Shown: piece by piece, positions 1 to 11,262 of the stretch | Numbering within the stretch: position 1 is the stretch's first letter | How the letters are laid out: every line of letters begins with the position of its first letter | DNA from: Acidiflorens sp963841945 | GTDB lineage: Bacteria > Acidobacteriota > Terriglobia > Terriglobales > Acidobacteriaceae | Length of the DNA: 64,000 bases | Assembly: GCA_963841945.1 (NCBI GenBank) | Contig: CAWJFC010000001.1 | Coordinates: 248,001-312,000, forward strand | Direction: 5' to 3' | Position numbers and translations under genes: made by a program | The notes under the pieces: generated by a model | Database searches by the model: none | What the model was told of the DNA's origin: nothing | The model's input: the letters and a program-made list of their open reading frames with translations, nothing else

Positions 1-1157
1 TTCAGGGGCTCACCCGGCTTCGAAGGATGAGAAGCGCGACGAACGATGCCTCCAAGATGCACCGAGCCCGTCAACTTAGGGTTGAACGGATCGGAGACAT
101 CGTACTGGCGCATCTCTCCGGTTCCCCAGCAAGAGGCATAAAGGAAACGATCATCGACGGAAAGATTGATGTCGGTAAGCAATGGCGGCACGGCTTTGAA
201 ACCTTGGAGGAGCGGAGGCAATTGGCTCGCATCGGCTGGCTCGGCTGGAATCTCAATGACTTTCTGCACTTCGAATTTTCCGGTCGATCCATTGCTATTT
301 GATCGGTGCCATAACCAGATGGAACTGGATAGATCTTTGAGCGATGTGACCACACCGACGAAACCATAGGCCTTCGTGGGATCGTGCGCGGGGCGCAGCT
401 CAAGGACCATCTGCTGTTCCGCACCAAGATCCAACGCCTGAAGATGACGACGCTTGCGGAGATCCCAAATGTGCAAACTGTGTCCGTACTTGCCGCCGAG
501 AAGCAACTCGGGATTCACCCCGTCCTCTACCATATTCGGCGTGCCCCACTCGCTGGTGACTGCGATGTCATAACCCAGGTGCCACGCGAAGTCGTAACCG
601 AAGTATTGCGGCCCGCGTTCAACCTCCCAACGGCCCAGGGGCTCGAAATTATCGTGATCGAGGGCAAAGATTCCGCCCGGCCCGCCCCCGCCGGGTGCGC
701 CCAGAGCACTCAGGTAAATACCGTCGGGTCCGCAGTGAACAGTGTGTGGACGGCTGTAGCCGGTCCTGTCTTCCACATCATGCGGCTCAATGACCTTTAC
801 AATCTTCGGTTGTTTCGGATCCGGCTTGGTATCGAGCACGTGAATGCGCGATGACCGCAGGCCCGGAACGATCAGATAACGCCGCTCCACATGCGGGTGC
901 GGAGCATAGGGACACAACGCGGAGCTGCAGGCGTTCCAACCGAAATGATGGAGTTCGTCTCCGGCGTTCGGCATGTTGACTCGGCCGAGGATCTCGCCGT
1001 ACTTGTCTGAACCGGAGTCGACATCCACGACGAGCAGAGCATCGGGCTGATTTCCGCCGTTTGCATTTAGCGCGGCCACGTAAGCCAGCTTCTCGGCCGG
1101 CGCGTGCATGGCAAGCTTGGGAGAAGGATAAAACGTTGGATCAGACTTCCACAGCAT
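1..1157 (-). CDS. Selenium-binding protein / methanethiol oxidase (SBP56 family), 3'-truncated by window edge
   Basis: The reading frame is open from an ATG at 1157 to the window edge and encodes 385 residues of an SBP56-type beta-propeller protein (family members are about 450-470 aa, so the C-terminus is missing). The start DPTFYPSPKLAMHAPAEKLA, the segment GDELHHFGWNACSSALCP, the HPHVERRYLIVPGLRSSRIH stretch and SEWGTPNMVEDG are typical of the family. A GAGG lies 7 bases before the ATG. Bacterial members are copper-dependent methanethiol oxidases, releasing sulfide, formaldehyde and peroxide from methanethiol. That role would suit the sulfur genes that follow, but substrate identity here is inferred from the family. 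It is on the same strand as the SulP gene upstream, with a 72-base gap, so it may be the last gene of the carbonic anhydrase-Sbp-SulP unit. Confidence 0.88.
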   Translation of the reverse strand, partial: MLWKSDPTFYPSPKLAMHAPAEKLAYVAALNANGGNQPDALLVVDVDSGSDKYGEILGRVNMPNAGDELHHFGWNACSSALCPYAPHPHVERRYLIVPGLRSSRIHVLDTKPDPKQPKIVKVIEPHDVEDRTGYSRPHTVHCGPDGIYLSALGAPGGGGPGGIFALDHDNFEPLGRWEVERGPQYFGYDFAWHLGYDIAVTSEWGTPNMVEDGVNPELLLGGKYGHSLHIWDLRKRRHLQALDLGAEQQMVLELRPAHDPTKAYGFVGVVTSLKDLSSSIWLWHRSNSNGSTGKFEVQKVIEIPAEPADASQLPPLLQGFKAVPPLLTDINLSVDDRFLYASCWGTGEMRQYDVSDPFNPKLTGSVHLGGIVRRASHPSKPGEPL

Positions 1158-1229
1158 GACATGACCTCGTTCTTCGGAAAATTCTACTAATGAAACTTAC
1201 GAGCTAAACCAAATCCCTAAACGTGCTCA

Positions 1230-3002
1230 CTAAACCAGGTAGTACAGCGGTTGCCGCTCCGCTCCTGCCCAACCCTTTTGCGCGCCCTGACAGTGGTCGC
1301 AGGAGTTCTCATCCAGCAGTTCGTATACATGACGAACCGCTTTGAGAGTCGAGGAATATTTCTCTTCCTCCTCAGGAAAGACGCGGTCGGCGGGGAGCCA
1401 CTCGTGGAAACGGAGATTCCGCATGGCTTTCAAAAAAGCGGGGCGCACCCCACACAAGATTACCGTGACTCCACGCGCCTGCATGTCATGCAGAAAATGA
1501 TCGAAGCGTTCGAGAGAAACCATGTCAGGATTGCGCGTGCGCTTGAGGCGTAGCACCACATAGCGGATGTTCTCGTCCTCGGTGCGCTGTTTCAAGTGCT
1601 CGAAACAACGCCCCAGTTCCGGGGCCGCGCCAAAGAATAATTCGCCTTCGAGATCGTAAAGGAGCATCGCCGTACACGGCGGGTCGTCGGGCACGCGCTC
1701 GCGGACCACGCGTTCGTTGCTGACCACCAACTCGGACCAACGTAGCAGAGCGGCCCGCGGGACAAACAAGAGAATCGACAGCGCGACTCCAATGAGAATT
1801 GAGAACTCCACGCTGATGAAAACCGCCGAGAAGGCAGTAACTAGAACCAGGCCGGCGTCGTAGCGGGAGGCACGCGTGGCATAGCTCAATCGCTTCCAAT
1901 CCACGAGTCTCGTGGCGGTGACGAGTAATAACCCTGCCAGAGCGGCCTTCGGAATGTAGCGCGCGAAGGGTGCGAGCGCTAACACGACCATGGCGACTGT
2001 TCCGGCCGCCAGGACGCCCGAAAATCGACTTACAGCGCCAGATTGAAAGTTGATGGCCGAACGAGTGAGCGAGCCCGAGCCTGGCAGGCACTGGAAGAAT
2101 CCTCCTGTGAGGTTTGCCAGGCCTTCCGCAAGGCATTGCCGGTTGTAGTCGAGTGTCTGGCGCGTCGTGTTGGCGATCGATTTGGCAATGGCCAGAGCCT
2201 CGAGGAGCCCGAGGAACGCGATGGCCAATGCGCTTCCAGATAGTTCTTTCACCCACCAAAATTTGATCTCTGGAATATGGGGCAGTGGCAGACTACGGGG
2301 CACGCTTCCCACTACTGCAATGATAGTCTTGCCATCCAGAGCAGGTCTGGACCAGCCGAAAGCGGCAGCGACAACCGCGGCAACAATCAAGGCAAGGAGC
2401 ATGTCAAACTGCGGGAGATGATACTTGCGCGCCAACTTGCGAAGGACGACGACCAGGACAATGGTTCCCAGCCCGATTCCGAGGGCGTGCGGATTCGCCG
2501 AACCGCCGGTCAGAGTAAGCCAAATGCGATAGAGGACATGCTGCTGTCCGGTGCCGCGATCACGCAGTCCCGAGAGATTTCCAAGTTGCGTTAACCCGAC
2601 CAGCGCGCCCGCCCCAGCCATGAACCCAATCACGACGGATTCCGAGATGTAACGGGTCAGGTCTCCAAGTTTGAAAACGGCAATCAGAATCTGGATACTG
2701 CCAACCATAATTCCCAGGAGAAACATCGCCTGATAAGCATCGAAGCGGGCATCCGGATCGAAGAAAGCGAGTGCGCTGAAAACCACGAGCGATATCGCAT
2801 TGGTTGGCCCATTGATCAGATGAGACGATGAACCGAAGACCGAGGCCACCAGTGTAACCACGATAGCGGAGTACAGCCCAAAGCGCGGATCGACTCCGGC
2901 AATCAGCGCGTAAGCCATCGCCTGGGGCAGCGAGATTGCTGCGACGGTCACGCCCGCGAGCAAATCCTGCCGTACTTTTCCCCAGGAGTAGTCGAGCTTC
3001 AT
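1230..3002 (-). CDS. SulP-family anion transporter with C-terminal STAS domain
   Basis: 590 aa. The N-terminal part carries the SulP signature (LPQAMAYALIAGVDPRFGLY) and about ten hydrophobic segments up to roughly residue 420. A STAS domain follows at about 450-560. SulP (SLC26-like) proteins carry sulfate, bicarbonate or other anions across the inner membrane. The start ATG overlaps the stop of the sulfate-binding protein gene upstream (ATGA), so the two are probably translationally coupled. A carbonic anhydrase gene precedes them, which makes bicarbonate a possible substrate, while the sulfate-binding partner favours sulfate. The C-terminal tail has an extra CxxC pair (CDHC), not usual for the family. 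Family is certain; substrate is inferred. Confidence 0.9.
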   Translation of the reverse strand: MKLDYSWGKVRQDLLAGVTVAAISLPQAMAYALIAGVDPRFGLYSAIVVTLVASVFGSSSHLINGPTNAISLVVFSALAFFDPDARFDAYQAMFLLGIMVGSIQILIAVFKLGDLTRYISESVVIGFMAGAGALVGLTQLGNLSGLRDRGTGQQHVLYRIWLTLTGGSANPHALGIGLGTIVLVVVLRKLARKYHLPQFDMLLALIVAAVVAAAFGWSRPALDGKTIIAVVGSVPRSLPLPHIPEIKFWWVKELSGSALAIAFLGLLEALAIAKSIANTTRQTLDYNRQCLAEGLANLTGGFFQCLPGSGSLTRSAINFQSGAVSRFSGVLAAGTVAMVVLALAPFARYIPKAALAGLLLVTATRLVDWKRLSYATRASRYDAGLVLVTAFSAVFISVEFSILIGVALSILLFVPRAALLRWSELVVSNERVVRERVPDDPPCTAMLLYDLEGELFFGAAPELGRCFEHLKQRTEDENIRYVVLRLKRTRNPDMVSLERFDHFLHDMQARGVTVILCGVRPAFLKAMRNLRFHEWLPADRVFPEEEEKYSSTLKAVRHVYELLDENSCDHCQGAQKGWAGAERQPLYYLV

Positions 3003-4027
3003 TGTTGGTTGGCCTTTACAGGATGGATTACGTCGAAGATGCCGTTGTCGGCGAAAAACTTCTGCTGCGCGTCATCCCAATCTTTGGCGACAACAGTGAC
3101 CGGAAAGAGTTCGATCTGCGGAAGACGGTCGGGATATTTCTTGAGCACCTCGGGATCGATTGGCCGATAGCCGTGCTGAGCGATCGTTTCCTGTCCCGGG
3201 CCGCTGTAAAGGAATTGCAGATAGGCTTTCGCATAGGCCTCGGTTTTGTGGCGGGTGACATTGGCATCAACCCAGGCGACGCTCGGCTCCGCGCGAATGC
3301 TGACCAGCGGATAAATGATCTCCAACTCGCCGCGATATTCTTCCGCTTCGAGGAGCGCCTCGTTTTCCCAGGTCAGCTGAACGTCGCCGACTTTCTCCTG
3401 GGTGAAGGTATTCGTCGCATCGCGCGCGCCGGTATTGAGCACCGGCACATGCTGGTAGAGTTCCTTGAGATATTGCTGAGCCTGTGCTTCGCTTCCGCCG
3501 CGATAAACCACCGATCCCCAGGCCGCCAGCACGCTAAGCTTTCCGTTGCCCGAGGTTTTAGGATTCGGCGTGATCACGGAGACTCCGGGACGAACCAGAT
3601 CCGGCCAATCCTTGATGCCTCTGGGATTTCCCTTACGAACGACGAATACCAGCGTCGAAGTGTAAGGCTGTGAGTTGTTCGGCAGGCGCTTGGCCCACCC
3701 GTCGGCGATCAAGCCTCGTTTGCGCAATGCATCGACGTCGGTGGATAGCGCCAGAGTGACGACGTCAGCTTCCAGACCGTTGATCACCGACTGAGCTTGG
3801 CGTGAAGAGCCGCCATGGGATTGACGAATCGTTAATCTCTTGCCCGTTTGCTTAGCGTATTCAGCGACAAACTGCTTGTCTAGATCCTGAAACAATTCTC
3901 GCGTCGGGTCGTAGGAAACGTTCAGCAGCGTGTTCGAGGAATCACCCGCGATGTTCCGGACAACCAGCAGGGTCGACGCAACAAGGACGGCCACGATTGC
4001 AACTGCGTTCAACCAGGCAGTTCGCAC
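2999..4027 (-). CDS. sbp: Sulfate/thiosulfate-binding periplasmic protein (Sbp family)
   Basis: The frame extends to a GTG at 4078, but the GTG at 4027 has a well placed GAGGAG 9 bases upstream and gives a direct N-terminal hydrophobic segment (AVAIVAVLVASTLLVV), so I chose 4027 (342 aa). Family features are SYDPTRELFQDLDKQF near the mature N-terminus, HGGSSRQAQSV for oxyanion binding, and NPKTSGNGK. Sbp proteins normally deliver sulfate or thiosulfate to the CysTWA ABC permease. No permease or ATPase gene is present here; the gene instead overlaps a SulP transporter by 4 bases. The binding protein may work with SulP, with an ABC system elsewhere, or as a sensor. The hydrophobic N-terminus has no obvious signal-peptidase site, so it may stay anchored. 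Confidence 0.88.
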   Translation of the reverse strand: MRTAWLNAVAIVAVLVASTLLVVRNIAGDSSNTLLNVSYDPTRELFQDLDKQFVAEYAKQTGKRLTIRQSHGGSSRQAQSVINGLEADVVTLALSTDVDALRKRGLIADGWAKRLPNNSQPYTSTLVFVVRKGNPRGIKDWPDLVRPGVSVITPNPKTSGNGKLSVLAAWGSVVYRGGSEAQAQQYLKELYQHVPVLNTGARDATNTFTQEKVGDVQLTWENEALLEAEEYRGELEIIYPLVSIRAEPSVAWVDANVTRHKTEAYAKAYLQFLYSGPGQETIAQHGYRPIDPEVLKKYPDRLPQIELFPVTVVAKDWDDAQQKFFADNGIFDVIHPVKANQQ

Positions 4028-4085
4028 TAGCGGGGACTCCTCGTTCGCGATCGAATTAGCAATATCTTCCCGGTCCACGTAACGG

Positions 4086-4667
4086 TCAAGCGGCTCTTCC
4101 TAAAGCTGTTGCGTCTTCCACTTCGAACAGATTGCCCGAATGCACGTCGTAGACAAACCCATAAATCGGAATTGCCTTGGGCACAAGTGGATGCCTGCGA
4201 ATGCGGGCAACATCGTCAATTACGGCCTGCGCCTCGTCTGCAATCGTCAGCCAATCGATGTATTCGCCTTCGCGCGAACCCGGGCCGATTCCTACATCGC
4301 GGAAACCATTTTTTGTAAGTTCGGCGGTTTCCAAACTCGAGGCGAGCAGGCCTCGCATTACTTCATTGGTGAAGAACTCCATGCCGCAATCGGTGTGGTG
4401 AATGACAAAAAACTCGCGCGTCCCGAGCAGTTTGTGGCTGATCACCAGCGAGCGGATCGCATCGTCGCTGGCTCGTCCACCGGCATTGCGGATCACATGC
4501 GCATCGCCCTCGGCCAGGCCTGCGTACTTGGCGGGATCAAGACGAGCATCCATGCAGGTTAGAATGGCGAACGAACGGGTGGGCGGCAAAGCCAGTTCGC
4601 CCTTTTTTCCGAAATTGGCGGCATATTGCCGGTTCGATTCAAGAACCTCGGCCAGTATCTGGCTCAT
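4086..4667 (-). CDS. Beta-class carbonic anhydrase
   Basis: 193 aa. Zinc-ligand motifs of the beta class are visible: CMDARLDP near residue 38, and HHTDCGM near residue 90 with the His and Cys ligands. The GNAGGRASDDA-like loop (here RNAGGRASDDAIRSL) is also typical. It interconverts CO2 and bicarbonate in the cytoplasm. GGGAGG lies 5 bases before the ATG. It is the first gene of a minus-strand unit (carbonic anhydrase, Sbp, SulP, perhaps SBP56) that diverges from the FAD oxidoreductase at 4775. Beta-carbonic anhydrases beside SulP genes are a known arrangement and can point to bicarbonate uptake; here the sulfur neighbours leave that open. Confidence 0.92.
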   Translation of the reverse strand: MSQILAEVLESNRQYAANFGKKGELALPPTRSFAILTCMDARLDPAKYAGLAEGDAHVIRNAGGRASDDAIRSLVISHKLLGTREFFVIHHTDCGMEFFTNEVMRGLLASSLETAELTKNGFRDVGIGPGSREGEYIDWLTIADEAQAVIDDVARIRRHPLVPKAIPIYGFVYDVHSGNLFEVEDATALGRAA

Positions 4668-4724
4668 CGAAGCCTCCCATAGGGATATTGGAGGTGTTCA
4701 GCACATCCTCGGGAACAGATCGGT

Positions 4725-4759
4725 GTAGTATACTACGTTGTCTATTGTATTACTAGACA
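4725..4759. promoter_or_regulatory. Putative operator: 21-bp palindrome TGTCTA-N9-TAGACA, next to a 12-bp palindrome
   Basis: Bases 4739-4759 form a perfect inverted repeat, TGTCTA, 9-base spacer, TAGACA, ending 15 bases before the TTG start of the oxidoreductase at 4775. The same element with 16 of 21 identical bases lies at 14141-14161, before the paralogous oxidoreductase. Directly upstream, 4725-4736 is a second perfect palindrome, GTAGTATACTAC, absent at the other site. The spacing suits a dimeric repressor. No regulator gene that would obviously bind it is in the window. Confidence 0.6.
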
Positions 4760-4774
4760 TTCTGCGCACAAACC

Positions 4775-6181
4775 TTGGAAACCGACATCCTAATCATTGG
4801 CGGAGGCTTCAGCGGAACAATTCTGGCTGTGCATCTCCTGCGCCAGTCTTCGAACGTGTCCATTGCGGTCATGGAGCGCAGTGTGTCGCAGGGCCGCGGC
4901 CTCGCCTACAGCAGTCCTCATAAGTTCCATCTTTTGAATGTCCCGGCGGGTGAGATGAGCGCCTTCGCGGACGATCCCGACGATTTTCTCCGTTGGGGCA
5001 AAGTTCATTTCGACGCGGGTCTGCAAGAACGCAGCTTCCCTCCACGCTGGGTTTATGGGACCTACCTAGAACAGATTCTAGAAAAAGCCCAAGCTGAACA
5101 CGGGCACAGGCGTTTTCAGTGGTTGCATGACGAAGCGCTGTCGTTATGCCGCCGCGGGCGATGTGTTGCCGTCCAAACAAAGCAGCAGACGGAGATAGTG
5201 GCCCGCGTGGTGGTGCTGGCAACGGGCAACTTTCCGCCCGCCAATCCGCGTATTTTGGGCCTGGAAACGCCGGGTCCGGCTTACTTTCAGTTTCCCTGGT
5301 CGGCCGAGGCGATCGAGAATCTTCGCCCGACCGATAACGTTTTGTTGCTAGGTTCGGGCCTTACGAGTCTGGATCTCATCATGGCCCTTCGCTCGAAGGG
5401 ATTTCGCGGCACGATTCACGTGCTTTCACGGAAAGGGCTTTTTCCGCGTGCTCGACGGCAAGTGCGTCCTGTCGAACCGTGGCCGGTGTTCTGGAATAAG
5501 AGGTCGCCTCGAACGGTGCGCGGATTGCTGCGGCTGATTCGAGTTCAAGTGGAGATGGCGGCAGAGAAGGGGATTGACTGGCGCGCTGTCATCGACAGCC
5601 TTCGTATGGTGACCCAGAACATCTGGCGATCTCTTCCCATTGAAGAGCAGCGGAGATTCTTACGCCATTTGCGCGCGTATTGGGACGTTCACCGGCACCG
5701 CGCGGCACCCGAGATCGCTGACATCCTGGCGGACATGCGGGCGGAAGGCCAGGTTTGTTTGCACACCGGAATCCTGACGGGATATTTCAGTATGCCAAAA
5801 GGCGCCAAGATCAAGTATTGGGATCGGCAGGAGGGATTCAAGAAGACACTTTGGGTGGATCGAGTCATCAATTGCACCGGCTCAGAGACCGATTGCCGGC
5901 GGATCGATGACTCGCTGATCGTCAGTCTTTTTGTGCAGGGACTGGCCCGACCCGACCCGTTGTTGCTCGGACTAGATATGGACGAGCACGGGGCCTTGAT
6001 CAACTGCAAGGGAAACACCTCGCGATTTCTGTATGCAATCGGGCCGCCCCGCAAAGGCTCGTCGTGGGAAACAACGACGGTGGCCGAGATCCGCCAGCAA
6101 GCGGTCGAGGTCGCGCACCACCTGGTTGGATACCTGGAGAGCTCGGGCTCGCGGTCAAGGGGTCTCAAAAAAGCGGTCTAA
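4775..6181 (+). CDS. FAD/NAD(P)-binding oxidoreductase (YdhS/COG4529-like), copy 1
   Basis: 468 aa. The N-terminus is a Rossmann FAD fold (DILIIGGGFSGTILAVHLLR). A second nucleotide-binding segment, VLLLGSGLTSLDLIMAL, lies near residue 190, and VINCTGSETDCRR is the usual late motif of this family. The start is a TTG with no clear ribosome-binding site; it was chosen because alignment with the paralogue at 12630-14129 begins here and the palindromic operator lies just upstream. Substrate is unknown for the family. The gene ends 14 bases from the convergent cysteine desulfurase gene. Because both copies in the window frame the encapsulin cluster and share an operator, a role in sulfur redox chemistry is likely but inferred. 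Confidence 0.85.
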   Translation: METDILIIGGGFSGTILAVHLLRQSSNVSIAVMERSVSQGRGLAYSSPHKFHLLNVPAGEMSAFADDPDDFLRWGKVHFDAGLQERSFPPRWVYGTYLEQILEKAQAEHGHRRFQWLHDEALSLCRRGRCVAVQTKQQTEIVARVVVLATGNFPPANPRILGLETPGPAYFQFPWSAEAIENLRPTDNVLLLGSGLTSLDLIMALRSKGFRGTIHVLSRKGLFPRARRQVRPVEPWPVFWNKRSPRTVRGLLRLIRVQVEMAAEKGIDWRAVIDSLRMVTQNIWRSLPIEEQRRFLRHLRAYWDVHRHRAAPEIADILADMRAEGQVCLHTGILTGYFSMPKGAKIKYWDRQEGFKKTLWVDRVINCTGSETDCRRIDDSLIVSLFVQGLARPDPLLLGLDMDEHGALINCKGNTSRFLYAIGPPRKGSSWETTTVAEIRQQAVEVAHHLVGYLESSGSRSRGLKKAV

Positions 6182-6195
6182 TCGCGGTCAGGCGA

Positions 6196-8673
<2,478 letters not shown>

Positions 8674-9562
8674 TCTCCAGCACGCCGAGGGCGTCTTCGG
8701 TCAAGACTGCAACGGAGCAGTAAAGCGAGATCAGGTAGGAAGCGACCGCCCGATGATTGATGCCCATGAAGCGAACCGAAAGGCTGGGGGACACTTCTCC
8801 TGGGATTCCCGGCTGGAATAGTCCAATGACACCTTGCTTCTTCTCTCCGGTGCGCATGAGCAGAATATCCGTCTTTTCTGCTTTCACCGCCAGCTTGTTG
8901 CACGGCACAAGCGGGACTCCTCGCCAGGTGACGAACTGAGAGCCAAATAAGTTGACGGTCGGGGGCGGAACTCCGCGGCGCGTGCACTCGCGTCCGAAAG
9001 CCGCAATCGCGCGTGGGTGAGCCAGGAAGAAGCTGGGTTCCTTCCATACTCTGGCGAGCAGTTCATCCATGTCGTCAGGGGTGGGTGTGCCGTTTCTTGT
9101 CTTCACCTTCATCTCCGGCGCCACGTTATTGAGCAGGCCGTATTCCGTGTTGTTGATGAGCGCCATTTCCTGCCGCTCTTTCACCTTTTCGATCATCAAG
9201 CGCAACTGTTCGCGAATCTGGTCGTGCGGGCTGCGGTAAAGATCGGAGATTCGAGTCTGAACGTCGAGAACACTGGTAACAGCATTCAGCGTGTATTCGC
9301 GCGGCTTCTCTTCGTAATCGACATAGATTTCGGGCAGGTCAACTTCTTCGTCAGGACTGCATTCGATGGTCCGTGTTCCCGGCCGCGTGGGCTTTACCTT
9401 ATTAAGGCGGTATACGCCGGCTTCAACCGGCGTCCATGACAGGAAAGTGATCAGCCAGCGCGGCGTGATCGCCTCCATCATGGGAACAGTTTTGGTGATG
9501 GTACTGAGCTGGCGAGCCTGTTGCTCGCTTAATGTGTGACGTACTTCCGCGGTGTCTGGCAT

Positions 9563-9864
9563 GAAGTTAGCTCCTTAGTGCTGTAAGCAAAGTTGTGCGC
9601 GCACGCAAGGAAAGGGATCAGGCCTCTAGACCCTAGTCCGTGCGTTATAGGCGATGCGGTATTGCTCAAATCGTTCGTGTTTCTTTACCGCGCCATGCAA
9701 CCTGAATTGTTGGGGTGAGAAAAGTATATATCAGAGCAGGTTCTTGCTGTGTGTGAGGCAGATCACCCAGTGATGTCTCAAAATGGAAATCAAAATAACA
9801 TTTGCGGTATGGCTGGAAAGAGTCGCCAAAGAGGTCGGCGCAACATGAATGTCTATAATGCAGA
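9563..9864. other. Intergenic region upstream of the encapsulin gene
   Basis: No coding frame is convincing. It must hold the encapsulin promoter; the best visible element is TATAAC on the minus strand at 9649-9644, with no clear -35. The palindrome seen before the two oxidoreductase genes is not present here. A TATAAT on the plus strand at 9854-9859 lacks a -35. Confidence 0.4.
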
Positions 9865-9982
9865 TTGACTTAATTGTATCGTTGCGCTAGCTTGTGGACT
9901 CCTTGTTGTCCGGCTCTAGTTGTTGGGGTGAGTCGGAAACCGGGGCTGCCTGCCGAGCCACAATCGGCAGGCTTTATTTCTT
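9865..9982 (+). ncRNA. Candidate small RNA with promoter and intrinsic terminator
   Basis: A plausible promoter, TTGACT (9865-9870), 17-base spacer, TAGCTT (9888-9893), would start RNA near 9900. The transcript region folds into two hairpins. The first has a 7-bp stem at 9910-9916/9930-9936 with one G-U pair and a 13-base loop. The second has a perfect 9-bp stem, GCCTGCCGA/TCGGCAGGC, at 9948-9956/9964-9972 with a 7-base loop, followed by TTTATTTCTT. The hairpin can only terminate plus-strand transcription, and no plus-strand gene precedes it, hence the sRNA proposal. It lies between the encapsulin gene and the unknown gene at 10047. No known RNA family was recognised. Confidence 0.4.
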
Positions 9983-10046
9983 ACCATTTTTTTCCAGAGC
10001 AGCCAGACTCGCTGAAGATTACTACCGACGAGCGTTGCGAAGGCCT

Positions 10047-10661
10047 TTAGGCGCTCGCGGCTGCGGCGTGAGCTTTGTAAAACTTCTTCCGTGCTCGCGA
10101 GCATATCTGATCCAGTGCCGCGTGCAGTTTTCTTATTTCAAGATCGAATTCGTTGAGGCTGGTGCATACAACGGTCATTCGTCTTCCCGGGTCCGGGGCG
10201 GCGTCTGAACGGCCGGTGCGCAGGTATACAAATGCAGAAGGTTGATTGGTGGGCGAATCGTTCTCCGAGTAGAACAGTTCAAGCTTGCCGGTTTCCATCC
10301 CCCGGTTGTCGTCTCCCGATGCGTCCGGTAAATGAGCAGTGACGATGCTCGATGGCTTGGGGTCAGCATCCTGGTTCTCAATCAGAAACGGCGCCCTCAC
10401 AGACCTTGGTTGAATTCCGCTATCGAGTGGCCCGGAAGGCGTCTTCCCCGGTTCTATGGAAACTGGTTCAGCAACCTTCCGAATCAGAAATGGTTGTGCC
10501 TCCATTTTGTTCCCAGACCACTCCAGGTTAGAGATCGAATGGTTGGGCTTGCAAGTGACGTGGTAGATTTCGCCTGTCGGGCCTGTGACTTCAAACTTTC
10601 CATTTTCGCCGCGCAGGGCTAATGCGACGTCGTAAGTGGCAATGGTTTCACCTAGCTGCAT
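10047..10661 (-). CDS. Protein of unknown function sharing a C-terminal domain with its neighbour
   Basis: 204 aa from the ATG at 10661, chosen because GGAGG lies 9 bases before it; the frame runs further to 10745 without a ribosome site. I do not recognise the family. The N-terminal ~50 residues (MQLGETIATYDVALALRGEN) look like a small beta domain. A Pro/Ser-rich linker follows. The last ~75 residues (KLELFYSENDSPTNQPSAFV to ARKKFYKAHA) are clearly homologous to almost the whole of the protein at 10865-11137: shared NQPSA-V-L pattern, an L-x-EIR-LHA-LD helix and a KKFYKA tail. No signal peptide or membrane segment. It lies in the same orientation as the encapsulin genes, so it may be a compartment partner; this is inference. 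Confidence 0.7.
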   Translation of the reverse strand: MQLGETIATYDVALALRGENGKFEVTGPTGEIYHVTCKPNHSISNLEWSGNKMEAQPFLIRKVAEPVSIEPGKTPSGPLDSGIQPRSVRAPFLIENQDADPKPSSIVTAHLPDASGDDNRGMETGKLELFYSENDSPTNQPSAFVYLRTGRSDAAPDPGRRMTVVCTSLNEFDLEIRKLHAALDQICSRARKKFYKAHAAAASA

Positions 10662-10864
10662 TCGTGCTTCCCTCCATGCGCAGCATCGCCTGATGAATCC
10701 CGAGTAGACAAGTAGTAATTCAGATTCCGCGCTGACGAGAGACAAGCATTCCAGGAATCAGCGCGAGGTTTCCCCAATTCTGGGAAGCATGCTGAGTCCC
10801 CAAAAGGCGAAAGCCGCGGTTTAGGATCGGAGGGCAAATCGACGAACAAAGTTTCTTGAGTCGA

Positions 10865-11137
10865 CTAAGACGCACCAGCTCCGGCAGCCATGGACATAGC
10901 CTCGGCCTTGTAGAACTTCTTCTTGGCGCGGGCGCGAATTTCATCCAGCTCTGCGTAGAGCCGCCGAATTTCCGCGTCTAGTTCGATAAACGTCAGGCAA
11001 GGGGCAGTCACTAACTTTTCGGCCTTGATCCCGGCATAGTCCTCGGTACCGCGCGCCTTCAGGTAAACACAGGCAGAGGGCTGTTGCGTTCTTGGATCAC
11101 TCTCCAGGTAGGAGAGCTCAAGACTCAAAGTTTGCAT
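10865..11137 (-). CDS. Small protein of unknown function, paralogous to the C-terminal domain of the 10047-10661 protein
   Basis: 90 aa from the ATG at 11137; a GTG 21 bases further upstream (11158) is possible, but homology with the neighbour begins at the ATG. The body has a beta-rich half (SLELSYLESDPRTQQPSACV) and a charged helix (ELDAEIRRLYAELDEIRARA), ending in KKFYKAEA and an Ala/Gly/Ser tail. No family was recognised. The helix has coiled-coil character. It lies between the persulfide-dioxygenase-like gene and its larger paralogue, all on the minus strand. Confidence 0.72.
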   Translation of the reverse strand: MQTLSLELSYLESDPRTQQPSACVYLKARGTEDYAGIKAEKLVTAPCLTFIELDAEIRRLYAELDEIRARAKKKFYKAEAMSMAAGAGAS

Positions 11138-11262
11138 GATGCGGTGATTCTGCCACACGGAGAAGGGTCAGGCAATCTCGATATTTCCACAACATGAAAT
11201 CGTCGGTAACTCCCGTGGACCCGGAGCGGCAGTCACTAGTAATTCACGCGCTCGCCACGCTT

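Noticed and set aside
1230..4667. Pure bicarbonate-uptake unit (SulP plus carbonic anhydrase)
   Set aside because: Possible, but the overlapping sulfate-binding protein gene and sulfur neighbours make a sulfur role at least as likely; not claimed.
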